Positions 26,780-38,426 of a DNA stretch of 64,000 nt are shown here, piece after piece; positions within the stretch are counted from its first letter, which is position 1, and each line of letters starts with the position of its first letter. The stretch comes from Garcia nutans (Eukaryota > Streptophyta > Magnoliopsida > Malpighiales > Euphorbiaceae). A model generated the notes under the pieces. That model searched no databases and was not told the DNA's origin. It saw nothing but the letters and a program-made list of their open reading frames with translations. Made by a program: the position numbers and the translations under genes. Where the stretch lies: NCBI GenBank assembly GCA_947685225.1, contig CANTUV010000015.1, forward strand, positions 9,238,001 to 9,302,000, in the 5' to 3' direction.

Positions 26780-27060
26780 ACCTAGGTTAACCTAAGTCTA
26801 AGTCTAATTTTAGGTTTAACTTCTTAAATAAAAGTTTAAAGTTCAATTTTTAGTTTTACCTTCATAAACCTAAGTCTAAGTTGATTTTAGGTTTAACTTC
26901 TTAAACCTAACTGTAAGTTTAATTAGGTTTAATTTCTTAAACCTATAGCTATGTTTATTTTATATTTAACTTCTTAAACCTAAGTCTAACTTGATTTTAG
27001 GTTTAACTTCCTAAACCTAAGTCTAAGTTGATTTTTTAACTTCTTAAACCTACGTTTGAA
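26780..27060. repeat. Minisatellite of AACCTAAGTCTAAGTTGATTT type
   Basis: About six imperfect copies of a 40-50-bp unit built from CTTCTTAAACCTAAGTCTAA and GATTTTAGGTTTAA. A related simpler array of AAGTTTAAATCTAAAAGATGG text continues at about 27230-27370. Confidence 0.7.
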
Positions 27061-27926
27061 AATTACAATTTTGAAAAGATTTGATTTTGACAAATCCAAT
27101 TTTTGGAAAAAGATTTGATTTTGATATTTAAAAAGAGGCCCAACTTTGGGAAAATAATTTGCATCTTTTAGGTTAAATCTTAAATATAAAAATCCCATTT
27201 TTAATCTTAAATGAAGGTTTAAGTCCAAGTAATTTTAAGTTTAAACTTAAAAGATGGAAATTGAGATTTAAGTTTGAATCTAAAAGATGGAATTTAGATT
27301 TAAGTTCAAATTCAAAAGTTGAAAGTTCAAGTTCAAAAGTTTATGATTTATATCCAAAAGATGGTTCTTAGTTCAAAGTATTTAATTTTGCCAATTAGGG
27401 TTTGCAACAAATGTCTATTTAATCCAATAATTAATTCATTCAAAAAGTTAAGAAAAATCAAGGTTAGGGTTTTAAGGTTTATACATTTTAGCATCTTTTG
27501 CTTAAGTGCATGATCAAACCTTAGTTCCACCATTTGCTAGGGTTTAGATTGCTAAAGAAGCAAGGGCTTAGGGTTGTTTAAAGAAAATAAGCACCTAAAC
27601 TTGCTAAATTATTTAAAGAAAATAAGCACTTAAACTTGCTAAGGAAGCAAGCTTTAGGTAGTTCTTACTAAGAAAGCTTGAACCTTTTACTTTAAAGAAG
27701 AAAAGGGGGAAGACAAAGAGCTAACTAACAATTAGGTTTGCTTAGTTGGTTGATGTGGGGAAGAATGAGGGATGGGGCGGGATTATTTATAGTGTTTTTG
27801 GGGATGAAAAATCATATGAAAGGGGATCTAGGGCTTTGCAGCACCAAAATAGCAACTTGTGGCAGCAAAAACTTCTTATGTGGCAATTATTGCTACAATG
27901 CGGAAAGCCTGCGGTAGCATTGCTGC

Positions 27927-28962
27927 TAGGGCTGAGTATGAATCTTAAAGATTTTTGAACCGAACCGAATATTCGGATTGAAAATATCCAAAACTGAAAA
28001 GATTTATTGACTTTCGATTTTCTCTGAGCTGAATTGTACCCATTTTTGTAATATGAAGTGGTTATGGAGATTAGTCTATATCTGAACCGAATAGCCGAAA
28101 TAAGAACCAATTTATTACTCAAAATATAAAATTATATTTTGTTATATTAATTTATTACTTAACATTTAATATTATAAATAGCTAAATTGTAGTAATTTTC
28201 TAATTTAACTAAAAAATAAAGTAAATATAAATATAAATATAATTAATAGTTATATATTTTAATTTATTAGCTAATCAATATTGATTTATATATTTTATAA
28301 TATTTTTAAATTCATAAAATATAAATTAAATTTAAAAACTTCAAGTATTAATAAATTATTAATTAAATATTTTAAATTAAATTAGTATTCAACATGATTA
28401 TATAAATAATTGATACTAAATAATTCTTTATAATAATAAGAATAGTTGTCAATAAAAATGATATATACAATCATTAACAATAATTAATAATACCGGTGAT
28501 TATGAAAATAAATAAATTGTGAATGTATTGAAGAATAATATAAATAATATAAAAACTAATTTACATATAAGTACGATAAATTGTAAAAATTTTATAAGAT
28601 GCATTAGAATTATTTTTCATATTATGTTATGTAATATATTCACTTTATCATTTCTATTATATTATATATTATGGATATTGAATGTTGGATATTTGTAACA
28701 ATTTTATTATATATGTTTTGGACAACTTTATTAAATAATAATTTTAATTCATTATTAATTAACAAGTTTAGAAAATAGAGTTAAATCTCCAAATATCCAA
28801 AATTCCGAATCGAATTTCTCCAAAAAAAGGAGCAAAATAATATGGAGATTTTTTTTAAGTTTTGGAACAATTATGGAGATAACATTTTGAAAATCTCCGA
28901 CATTTAGTTCAATTCTAGAGATTTCTCAATCTTCGGATTGCTTTGAACCATGCTCAACTCTA
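27927..28962. mobile_element. Non-autonomous hAT-like DNA transposon (~1.04 kb)
   Basis: The ends are imperfect terminal inverted repeats: TAGGGCTGAGTATG at the left, and at the right CATGCTCAACTCTA, whose complement is TAGAGTTGAGCATG (3 mismatches in 14). The flanks ATTGCTGC (27919-27926) and ATTGTCGC (28963-28970) match at 6 of 8 positions, as expected for an old 8-bp hAT target duplication. The subterminal text CCGAACCGAATATTCGG is typical of non-autonomous plant hAT elements. No transposase was seen; the interior is AT-rich. Confidence 0.75.
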
Positions 28963-29739
28963 ATTGTCGCAACGGGCTTTATTCATACAGAAAAGTTTTA
29001 ATGGCCTATTTGGGCCCGTCCAATGTCTGATTTAAGTGATTCTTGATCCCACATGACAAAAATGAAATGAATTTTAAAATGGGTGTGAAAACTTAAGGAT
29101 TCATAAGGATCTCCATTTTCATTTTCGGAATCACGGTTGTTATTTTTACCGTGATCTTCTCTATATCTCAAAGGCTTTTAAGTTTGCAGTCACTATTTCA
29201 AATCGTGGTCACTATTCCAAATAAGGGTCACCATTTAAGGTTTAATTTCTTTCAACTTCAACCTTATCTAAGTTGTTTTCTTGTCGCATAGATAATCAAT
29301 TAAAATATTAGTACAATTCAATTTATTTGCTAAGATCAAATTAAGATTGACCTAAACTAACATTCTCTGCCTTTTTTGTTTTGAGAATCAAATTGAATTT
29401 GAAACAAAAATAATCAACTAAAAATAATTCAATAACTCCCCCTCAAACAAAGAATAAAAATTCTTAAAAAAAATGTATAAGAAATTTATTTTTAAACTCC
29501 TATACTAAATTGTAAGTTTGCATAAAATAATTTCAAAAAAGGGGTTAGGAAAGATTTGGAATAAAGATCTCGACCTCGATTTAGAATAGAGATAACACAT
29601 TTAATGTAAGATTTATAGGTGTTGGGAAAGGATCTTCACCATCACTCATTATAATGGCTACATGGAATTTGGAGTCTATAAATACACTCTCCAGTGGACC
29701 TAAAGAAGGTCTAACAACATCTAAGAAGGCAAAATTCTT
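28963..29739. other. Non-coding sequence, nothing recognised
   Basis: It resumes the sequence interrupted by the hAT-like element (GCAACGGGCTTTATTC). No gene or repeat boundary was recognised. Confidence 0.4.
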
Positions 29740-30130
29740 GCAATTTTATTTCCTATAGCTTTATCCTTTTATATCTATGTTTGGTGTGAGTTAGGTTGAG
29801 TGTTAGCCATAAAAAATATTATAAGGGGGTTAAATATTAGCCTTATAAAATACTTGTTGGGTTTGAGTATTAGTCTAGGGAAAACACTTGGTTTGGTGTG
29901 AGCTTGTGGAAAACTCTTGTAAGTTTTGATGTGAGCATGCAAAATACCAAGTTGGGAGTAAGTTTATAAAACTCTAAGTATAGTAAAAATTTCCAACTAA
30001 GGTTAGAGAGTGGATGTAAGATTGATTAAATCTAGACTACTATAAATTTATTATGTGCTTTGTTCTTCTATATATACTCTATCTGTCTTTATCTTGTTCT
30101 TATACTATTTTAATTCACTCATTAGCCTCA
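29740..30130 (+). mobile_element. LTR-like fragment, Sire/Maximus-like (plus)
   Basis: It contains TTGGTGTGAGCTTGTGG, GGAAAACTCTTGTAAG and then AGAGAGTGGATGTAAGATTG with ACTACTATAAATTTA. This is the same kind of text as the minus-strand fragment at 25.2 kb, in the opposite direction. The assignment is from memory of the group and the boundaries are approximate. Confidence 0.4.
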
Positions 30131-31048
30131 AATAAAAAAAATACAATTTATCCATTCCATTAATTCAATGCCCTTTCTTAGTGCCATCATAATGGCTAAC
30201 AACTTCCATTTGGTTGAATGAAAATTCAAAACATTTCTCTTAAAGAGTGTGTCAATCTTGTTCTTGATTCTAGTTGAATCAAAACCCTTACACCAAAGAT
30301 AACTACTTGAAGTGTGAGTAATTCCAAGGTTCTCTTCTATAATTGTTGGATTTGAGTTAGGGATTTGGTAAGGACTTGATTTGGCTTTTCAAGTGGTTTC
30401 TTCCAAACATAAAGATTGTAGGGTCTTTAGACCATATACTAAAGGTTCGCATCATAATAACTTTTCTTGATCTTCTTCTTCCTTGAGTGTTTCCTTCTTG
30501 CTAGCACTAGAATTTCACTCAAAGCCACTCCAATTGAATTAGAGATTGATTCTTCCCTTATATGGATATTATTAAAGGTAATCCTAGCTTCGATTATCAT
30601 CCTATCTTACAAATTATACAAGCATGGCTTTATGGAATTCGTAAGCCATATGGCTTCCATTGGCTTGGAGGAATTCGTGCACTAGCTTGTGCAAAATTTG
30701 TAAGCCAAGGCCTATTCCATCTTACATCATTTCAGTAGTTTAAGGCTCATTTCTTGTTCATTTTGAGTCATTCTTGATTCATTGGATTTATAACATCCTT
30801 GCCTATGTGTTGGAAGTCTTATTATACGGGTCCTAGAAATTCATATTTTATTCTTGAACCTGCACAAGTCATATCATATGCAAATGCATGTACTAAATAG
30901 TGCAAAATTGAAGGCTCACAAACACATACTATTTATTGTATCAAAACTTTTGCACTTTAGTTTTTAGAGTTTTAATCTATATCATCTTTGTACTTTGGTT
31001 AGTAAGAGCTTTGAATGCTCTTTGTGAAAGTTTAAGTGTAAGATATAA
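30131..31048. other. Repeat-derived non-coding sequence
   Basis: No gene was recognised. A short phrase pair GGAATTCGTAAGCCATATGG and GGAATTCGTGCACTAGC (30635-30700) contains two small palindromes and may be internal to an old LTR element. Confidence 0.35.
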
Positions 31049-32591
31049 ATCGTAATACTTTTATACCCTATATATATACAATATATATATCCCATATACA
31101 TAGAATACACATACAGAATATACGAGTCCTACAATAGTTATCGGTAATAACCCTCGGTTTAATATTAATAACAATTACATATGTATAAGATAAAATTTAT
31201 GGAAAAAATTTGTTATAGTTTTATCTGTAATTTCAATAAATCCCAATTTATCAAAAACAAAATGTGCATTGGAAAAACACTCCCAAAATATAATTTCCCA
31301 AATTCCTTAATTTCTCCTTTGAATACTCAAATATTTAAACACACTTACATAATGTTTAACACATATGACATTTCCCAAAACTTATTTAATATACATATAA
31401 TGTGTCTAATATATACAAAAACCAAAGTCCTTTGTAACATAAACTATACATGCATGCAATACTGACACAGTTGATCTCTTGGGACATAAAATCTCCAAGT
31501 CTCAATCATAATCCGGACCATCCTGATCTACAGTCCTATCACCTGCGCGATACAGTCAACCATGCTAAACCCGAAAGCCTAGTGGTATATACTTACACAT
31601 TACATTTTTCACATTCTCATTTCATTTATCTATTCTTTATCCATTTTTCTTATTCAATACCATTGTTCATTCTCTCCAGAATATTTGTGTCTTTTCCAAT
31701 TTCCACAATTTCCAATCATATAAAGCATATTTCTTAACCACATTTACAATATGGCCTATTTTCACATTCCTCATGCATAATACACACTTTTTCTCAAATT
31801 GTACGTAACATGTACATTAGCCATAATACAATGGCTTATCATAACACATTTTATGCATTACACCCAATTTTATTGATAACAATGCACATCACATATGCAA
31901 ACTAAAATCAAAGTAGCATAGCACATTCTTAAAATCACGTGCTAGTCCAAACCAAATGCAATCAATACATAAAAGTACGTACTACTTTTAGAGTTCTAAA
32001 ATCAACTCCAAGTCACCTTCTAACCCTTACTTTCCAAAAACCCTAAATGCCTCCACTTAGGCAGCTTGACTTTCTCACTCCTAAATCAAATAATATGTAG
32101 AAATATATCATTATAATCTTATTTTTATTCATTTTATTTAAAGTAATCATTAATTACACAATTTCTAATCAATTTCTAACAATACCCTAATTTACCCCTA
32201 CTAACCTCTTCAAACTTCAACCTACCAAACTAATTTTTATTATCCAATCATAACATATGAATCAAAACAACATCAAAACAATCCATTTTAGCAATTAAAA
32301 ACTCCTCCATCAAAAACTCTAATTTCACATATTCATCCCATAAACTCTAACTTCATTAATCATGCTCATCTTAACCAATTAATCATCAAATCATCATACA
32401 TCCACTATATTAGCTTCATTACTATCAATTTTAATAATTTAAATTAACTTTATCTCACTAACCCAATTATGCATAACCTTAAAACTAGAGAAAACAAGCT
32501 TAAATTAAAGAAAATTTATTTGGATCCTTGATAAACCTTTAAAATACCTTAAAACTCTTGAATTTCTTGTGAAATTTGAAGTGTATAGAAG

Positions 32592-32627
<36 letters not shown>

Positions 32628-32674
32628 AATAAGAAATTTGGCCATGGGAAAAAGAAGAAAAAATTGAAGACCAT
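31049..32674 (-). mobile_element. LTR D, truncated copy of the TGTAAC family
   Basis: It starts CGTAATACTTTTATACCC (a decayed TGTAACAC start). It carries the family block GAAAAAATTTGTTATAG and the module CACCTGCGCGATACAG at about 31550. At 32674 it stops abruptly where the short LTR of a gypsy element begins, so its far third is missing or displaced. No coding potential. Confidence 0.65.
32597..32626. repeat. (CT)15 microsatellite
   Basis: Fifteen uninterrupted CT dinucleotides inside LTR D, near its truncated end. Confidence 0.95.
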
Positions 32675-33169
32675 TGATGTGGAACCCATGGATAAAAGAT
32701 TACATCTAGAACACCACATATACATCTAGCATAGAATCTTACAGTTCAAAAACAATTTCTCCCTACCAAACCCATAACTAAAATGTAATTGAGAACTTGG
32801 ATGATTGGAATGAAGAAAAGGAATTGATTTAAAATGCCACAAGTTAGACCTGATAAGTTAGAACCAATTCTTCATGCAATAAGAATAAGAAGAAAACCTC
32901 TCAAACTTGAAACACATAAATTACCATGAAAATAAACTGAAATTTTTACATCATTTTTTAGTTCTTTCCATGTCTCTCTATATGGCTGGAAATAAGTATT
33001 AGTGGATTAAAAATCCATATTCACATGTACTTATTCAAACTAGCATTAATTACCTAGCCTAAAACTCCAGGTTCACATGTATCTAGTCATACTAGCATTA
33101 ATTGCCTAGCCTAAAAGTCTAGGTTCACATATATCTAGTCACACTAGCATTAATTACCTATCCACATCA
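32675..33169 (-). mobile_element. Short LTR (495 bp) of a Ty3/gypsy element
   Basis: The ends are TGATGTGGAACCC and CCTATCCACATCA, giving the usual TG...CA and an 8-bp terminal inverted repeat (TGATGTGG/CCACATCA). It lies just past the C-terminus of a minus-strand gypsy pol, so it is that element's 3' LTR. Inside, three tandem ~60-bp copies containing ACTAGCATTAATTACCTAG occupy about 33008-33166. Small LTRs would fit a Reina-like lineage, which is a guess. Confidence 0.65.
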
Positions 33170-33339
33170 ATATTATCTTCTAAATTCGTGCTAATAACTC
33201 TAATAATATTGATGGGCATATTCTTCATGCATTTTGGTGACTTTTTGACTTCCTCTTCATGGTTCTTCATATTCAGTATGAGTTGGTCTCTCTCTTCATT
33301 AATTCACCTTTGAATGAAGTGTTGGAACACATGCTGGAG

Positions 33340-34737
33340 TTTCTTTGGTTATGATCTTGTGATTGGTCCACTTGGCATAATGATATCATCAACATATTTG
33401 CTGCCTTGTGTAGATTCACCAAGCTTGCTTATGGTTTTCTCATCATTCCCTCCTTGCTCAAAAAGATTTGTCCTCAAATTTGAACCTACATCAAAAGGAG
33501 AAAGATCACTAACATTGAAAGTTGTAGAAACATTATACTTACCTGGTAGATTGATTTTATAGGCATTGTCATTGATTCATTCTAAAACTTGAATTGGGCC
33601 ATCTCCCCTTGCATCCAACTTAGATTTCCTTTGTTTAGAAAACCTTTCCTTCCTCATATGAACCATACCCAATCACCAGGTTGGAAAACCACATGTTTCC
33701 TTTATTTTCATTATGGGCAAATGATTCATATTTCTTCTCAAGATGAACTCATGCCTTCTTATGTATTTTCTTAACTAGCTCTGCTTTCTTTTCACCATCT
33801 AAGTTAGTTATCTCATTTACTGGTAAAGGAAACAGATCAAGTGGTGTAAGCAGATTAAAACCATAAACAATTTCAAAAGGTGAATAACTTATAAAAGAAT
33901 GTATGCTTCTATTATATGCAAACTCAATTAATGGCAAACAATCTTCCCAAGCTTTCAAAATCTTACACACAACAGCATGCAACAAAGAACCTAAATTTCT
34001 ATTTACCACTTCTATTTGTCCATCAGTTTGTGTATAACAAGTTGTAGAGAACAACAATTTAGCTCCTAACTTATTTCACAAAACACACCAAAAATGACTC
34101 AAGAACTTCATATCTCTATTACTCACAATTGTCTTAGGAATCCATACAAATGAACTACATCCCTAAAGAACAAAATAGCAATATTTGTTGCATCATCATT
34201 TTTGTAACATGCAATGAAATGGGCCATTTTGCTAAATCTATCAACAACAACAAATATGCTATCTTTCCTTTTTCTAGTCCTAGGCAATTCAAAACAAAGT
34301 CCATAGATATGTCAATCCAAAGTGCCTTAGGAATAGGTAAAGGAGTATACAACCCATGAGGTGAAGACTTAAATTTCGCTTGTTTAAATGCAATACACTT
34401 GGCACAAATTTTTTCAATATCTTTTCTCATGTTTGGCCAATAGAAATGTTCATGTAGAATGTCTAAAGTCTTAAATAACCTAAAATGTCCCATGAGTCCT
34501 TCACTGTGTGCCTCACGCACAAGCAATTCCCTTAATGAGCAACTAGGCATGCATAATATTCCATCCTTAAACAAGTACCCATCATGCCTATAAAACTTCT
34601 AAAATGCAAAATGCTTACATGCTTCATAAACATTTGCAAAGTCAACATCATTGGCATACATATCCTTAATTTGCTCAAAGCCTAATAACTTAGAACTAAG
34701 AGTTGAGATCAAGGAATACCTTATTGAAAGTGCATTT
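33340..34737 (-). pseudogene. Ty3/gypsy pol remnant: end of RNase H, integrase, C-terminal tail
   Basis: The minus strand starts inside the motif ALSIRYSLIS, followed by ELLVREAHSEGLMGHFR and the zinc-binding H2C2 region (CAKCIAFKQAK). Integrase core text follows (WIDISMDFVLN; VSNRDMKFLSHFW; TCYTQTDGQIEVVNR with the third catalytic acid), then SYSPFEIVYGFNLLTPLDL, SDLSPFDVG and MPSGPITRS. Several stops and frame changes (for example near 34610, 34155 and 33750) make it inactive. Upstream pol is cut off at 34737 by a Tat/Ogre-like LTR and was not found again in the window. Confidence 0.85.
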
Positions 34738-35439
34738 TGTGAGGGGGGATTTTCGCCCCTACTCCCGGTGGAATAGTTCTTTGACTTCAGCACTGTTAGG
34801 CTCAGGGCCTTAGAGAACACGAGCCTAAACCTGAAGAAAATGGAGTCACCATCTGGATGGGCCAGGAAAGAAGAAATGGGTAGATGACTTGATTCCTAAG
34901 AAATCCCCAACCCCTTAATGGGTTCAAAAAGTTGGGTACGTATGGGAAAGGTGAGAATGACCCAATACCCCCACAATGCTCAGTTCATTAGAACCAACTC
35001 TTTTTCAGGTCTAAATATTATAAAATTCTTAAATATTATGTTACTATCCATATTACATGTGATTCAAAATAAATAAAGAATTTATTACATCAAAACAAGT
35101 CAAAATAAAATAATAAATGGGCACCCATCTAAAGATGGAAAAAAGCCCTTACAATGACCAAATGTCCATAAAGAAAATAAAATAGGACACACACCAAAGG
35201 TGGAAACATGTCCTTTACAATAGTTTCAAAAGCTTTAAATGATAAACTAAATTACATAATAAAAACTGAGGCACCCACAAAGTGGAATCGTGCCTTTTAC
35301 AACTCAAGAAATCAAATAAATAATTAATTAAATTAAAACATTCAACCAAAAATTAAATAAAACATTCATCATAAAATAAATCATCCATCATATAACAAAT
35401 GGCAAGTCAAATAAATAATTAAAACTATAGTTTAAATCA

Positions 35440-36195
35440 TTACATAAATAAAATTAAGGTTTTAGATTTTGAAATTAGGGTTTTAAACTTTGAGATTAGG
35501 GTTTATGACTTAGGTCTAGAGTTTAGAAATTTGATTACTGGATTAAGTTTACTAAAAAGAATTTTTAGGCTGCTGGATAAAATTAATATTGGTTTACTAT
35601 ATTAGGGTTTAAGATTACTGGGATTATGGTTTTGAGGTTTTGGTGGTTAGCAGGATTTTGGTTTAGATTAGGGTTTAGGAAATTTAAGGTTTAAGGAGTT
35701 TTAGGGTTTCTGTGAAACTAGGGTTTATGGATTAAGTTATTGGATTAAGTTTCTGTGAAACTAGGGTTTATGGATTAAGTTAGGGTTTTTGGTTTATGGG
35801 TCTTGGTTTTGGGGATTAAAGTTTAAGAATTTTAAGGTCATGGATTAGGGTTTGAGAAAATTGGATTTTGATATTTTAGAAACAGATTAGGGTTTACTGG
35901 ATTAGGGTTTTAAAAGAGGGCATGGTTTTTAATTTATTAATTTAGGAAAATAACTTATGGTTTGGGGAAATAAATTAAGGCTTTGGAAAAACAATTAGGG
36001 TTTTGGTAATTAATAAAATAGTTTAAGGTTTTGGAAAAATGGTTTAGGGTTTTGGAAAATTAAGAAAACTATTAAGGTTTTTGGAATTGCAAAATAGATT
36101 AGGGTTTTGATGGTTGAACTAGTGATTTAGGCTATTGGATGAAGTGACATAAATTGAAACTTTGATCTATAAAACATACGATTAGGGTTTAACAA
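35440..36195 (-). repeat. TTAGGG/AAACCCTAA-rich segment inside LTR copy 1
   Basis: About fifteen scattered TTAGGGTTT motifs (AAACCCTAA on the sense strand, the plant telo-box) lie in irregular G/T-rich text. The matching part of LTR copy 2 (59400-60150) has about twelve, so it belongs to the LTR family. Confidence 0.75.
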
Positions 36196-36644
36196 CTTAA
36201 ATTACTGGAAAAATTAATATTAAAACAAATAATCAAAACATTTAAAAGAAAACATGCTAAGGCTATTGTATGCTTAAATAACTTATGAATCAAAGGATGA
36301 GACTACTGCAAATATAAACAAATTAAAGATTTAAGGCCAAACCTTTATTTTCGGTTCCACCAAAATTTGATTTCTAGTTGAACAAGCCTTTGGTGTGTTG
36401 ATGACTTTTGTCCTTGTTGTAAATTGGTTACTGAGTATTGCTTATTGTTCTATTGATCGTTGTCGCTCTTTTAATCCTTCTTGCCTTTTTTATTCTTCTT
36501 GCTGCTTGTTATTAGCATTAAACATTAGTATTTATAAGCAAATCATCCAAAAAACCCTAAACAGAATCTGTGTAATATGTGTTTAAGAAGAATTCTAGCC
36601 TAATTAGGAAATCGGCCGGCCAAAACTTAAAATAAGTTAGGACC

Positions 36645-36835
36645 ATGTCGATTCGGTGTGCCAGATCGACATGATCTAAGGCCATGTCAATCTGGGCAAC
36701 CAGATCGACATGAGCCTTTGGCTCATGTTGACTTGGGCAACCACAGCCTTGGCTCATATCGATCTGGGCCACCAGATCGACATGAGCCATGCTCTGTCGA
36801 CCTAGACCCTCCAGGTCGAAATGAGCAATGGGTTA
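36645..36835. repeat. Cluster of CAGATCGACATGAG palindromic phrases
   Basis: Alternating forward and inverted copies of CCAGATCGACATGAGCC and GTCGATCTGG-like text, more GC-rich than the surroundings and able to form several hairpins. It lies about 250-430 bp from the TG end of LTR copy 1. Confidence 0.7.
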
Positions 36836-37080
36836 AGTGGCCTGGGCCATCCCGACTCAAAATAATCTTATATATTTCTTAATTTTTGGACCAGACAGTT
36901 TTAATTTGGGCCGAAAAAACTTAATTTAGGGTTTTATAATTGAATTTATGCCTTTCAAAATTAGATTGACTTATTTAAATATTGTAAACTAGGTTTAAAT
37001 CTTTTAAAGTTGGATCAAATTTATTTTGGTATTCTTTAGTCAGGACAATACCAATTTAGGGCCAAAATTAAGGGTCTACA

Positions 37081-37098
37081 GTTTGCCCCATGCTTGAA
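37081..37098 (-). promoter_or_regulatory. Polypurine tract of Tat-like element, copy 1
   Basis: On the minus strand the sequence TTCAAGCATGGGGCAAAC lies immediately before the LTR start TGTAGA, the expected position of the plus-strand primer. The same context recurs at 60903. Confidence 0.65.
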
Positions 37099-37139
37099 CG
37101 ATCTTGAATTGATTTAGAAAGTGAAAGCAATATGACTAT

Positions 37140-37990
37140 TAAAATAATTTTAGCGAAAATGAATTGGGCTCTAGGCCCGATGTTGGATTTGGGCTCTAGG
37201 CCTGAGTTGGTTTGGGTACCTAAACCCAAAACAGAATTGGTTGGATTCTGGACCCGAGACTGTATTTGATTTGAGTTCTGGACCCGAGATGATTTAGGTT
37301 CTGGACCTGGTTTGAATTCTAGACTAAAAAAAGATTTGGGTTCTAGACCCGAGTTAGTTTGGGTTTTGGACCTAGTTTGAGTCTAGACTCAAAAAAAGAT
37401 TTGGGTTTTGGACCCAGTTTGGTTTGGTTTCAGGACCCGATTTGAGTTCTAGACCAAAACAATTTGGGTTCTGGACCTGATTTGATTTGGGTTCTGGACC
37501 TGGTTTAAATTCTGGACTTGAAAAAGAGTTGGGTACTGGACCTGGTTTGAGTTCTAACTCGAAAAAAGATTTGGGTTCTGGATCCTATTTGATTTGGATT
37601 CTGGACCCGATTTATGTTCTGAACTAAAAAAAAATTTGGGTTCTGGACCCGGTTTGAGTTCTGGACTAAAAAAAAAAATTTGAATTCTGGACTTGAGCTA
37701 GTTTGGGTTCTGGACCTAGTTTGAGTTCTGAACTCGAAAAAAATTTAGATTCTGGACCTGGTTTGATTTGAGTTCTGGTCTTAGTTTAAGTTTTAGACTA
37801 AAAAAAGATTTGGGTTCTAGACCCGAGATGGTTTGTGCTTTAGACTCGAAAAAGATTTGGGTTTTGGACCTGAATTGGTTTGGATTCTGATCCTGGCTTG
37901 AGTTTTGGACTAAAAAAAGATTTAAATTCTGGACCCAGTTTAAGTTTTGGACTCGAAAAAAGATTTGGGTTTTGGGTTTTAGACCTGAGA
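37140..37990. repeat. Tandem-repeat-rich 3'UTR next to Tat-like LTR copy 1
   Basis: About twenty degenerate units of roughly 30-45 bp built on TTTGGGTTCTGGACCCGAG and TTTGAGTTCTGGACTCGAA with A-runs between. The array starts about 60 bp from the polypurine tract. Confidence 0.8.
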
Positions 37991-38335
37991 TACCTGCAAA
38001 AATTAATTATATTCAGTAAAGTATTTTGCAAAAAAATAGGCTATTTTTTACTGTACCTATATACTCTTACCTCTACATGGAAAAGTATTTGTAAGTATAA
38101 AAATTATTTTTTTAGACATGCATAAATTATATACCCATAATAAATATCTATTTACTATGCACGTGTACTGTGAATTTTTGAAACAAAGAAATAAAGCCAA
38201 ATTTGACTAATAAAGTAACTTTGAATTATGAATTATTGAATTTGGATGAAAGTTATTAGTTTTTTATCAGTGTATGTGACTTTGTTACATATATTATATT
38301 TTTTTAAGTTATCTAATATTTTATCTCATTTTTTC

Positions 38336-38343
38336 TATATAAA
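38336..38343 (+). promoter_or_regulatory. TATA box of the plus-strand PMD gene
   Basis: TATATAAA in TTTTTTCTATATAAAG, 84 nt before the ATG at 38427, with a CA-rich leader between. The strand is opposite to that of the Tat-like LTR and PPT to the left. Confidence 0.5.
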
Positions 38344-38426
38344 GATCATGCTCTTTCAATTTCACAATCATAACACCTCCATCTTTAACATTTTGCTTAA
38401 AAATTTTAAAAACTTCATCGCTTACC

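Larger units (their letters stand above)
34738..37080 (-). mobile_element. Tat/Ogre-like LTR, copy 1 (2.34 kb)
   Basis: On the minus strand it runs from TGTAGACCCTTAATTTTGG to CCCCTCACA (TG...CA). It is preceded by a purine-rich tract (GGGGCAAAC), so it is a 3' LTR of a minus-strand element whose interior lies to the right. A second copy at 58646-60902 shares both ends, although their flanks differ (gypsy pol versus DUF7745), which fixes the boundaries. Inside are a stretch with about 15 TTAGGG-type motifs and a palindrome cluster. A GGTGACTCCATTTTC phrase lies about 110 bp from the CA end. The lineage is inferred from LTR ends, PPT and 3'UTR style; no Tat pol is visible. Confidence 0.7.

Noticed and set aside
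33314..34359. Plus-strand reading frames around 33.3-34.4 kb
   Set aside because: They are antisense to gypsy integrase text that reads clearly on the minus strand.
35440..36195. Interstitial telomere
   Set aside because: Motifs are scattered, not tandem, and recur at the same place in the second LTR copy.
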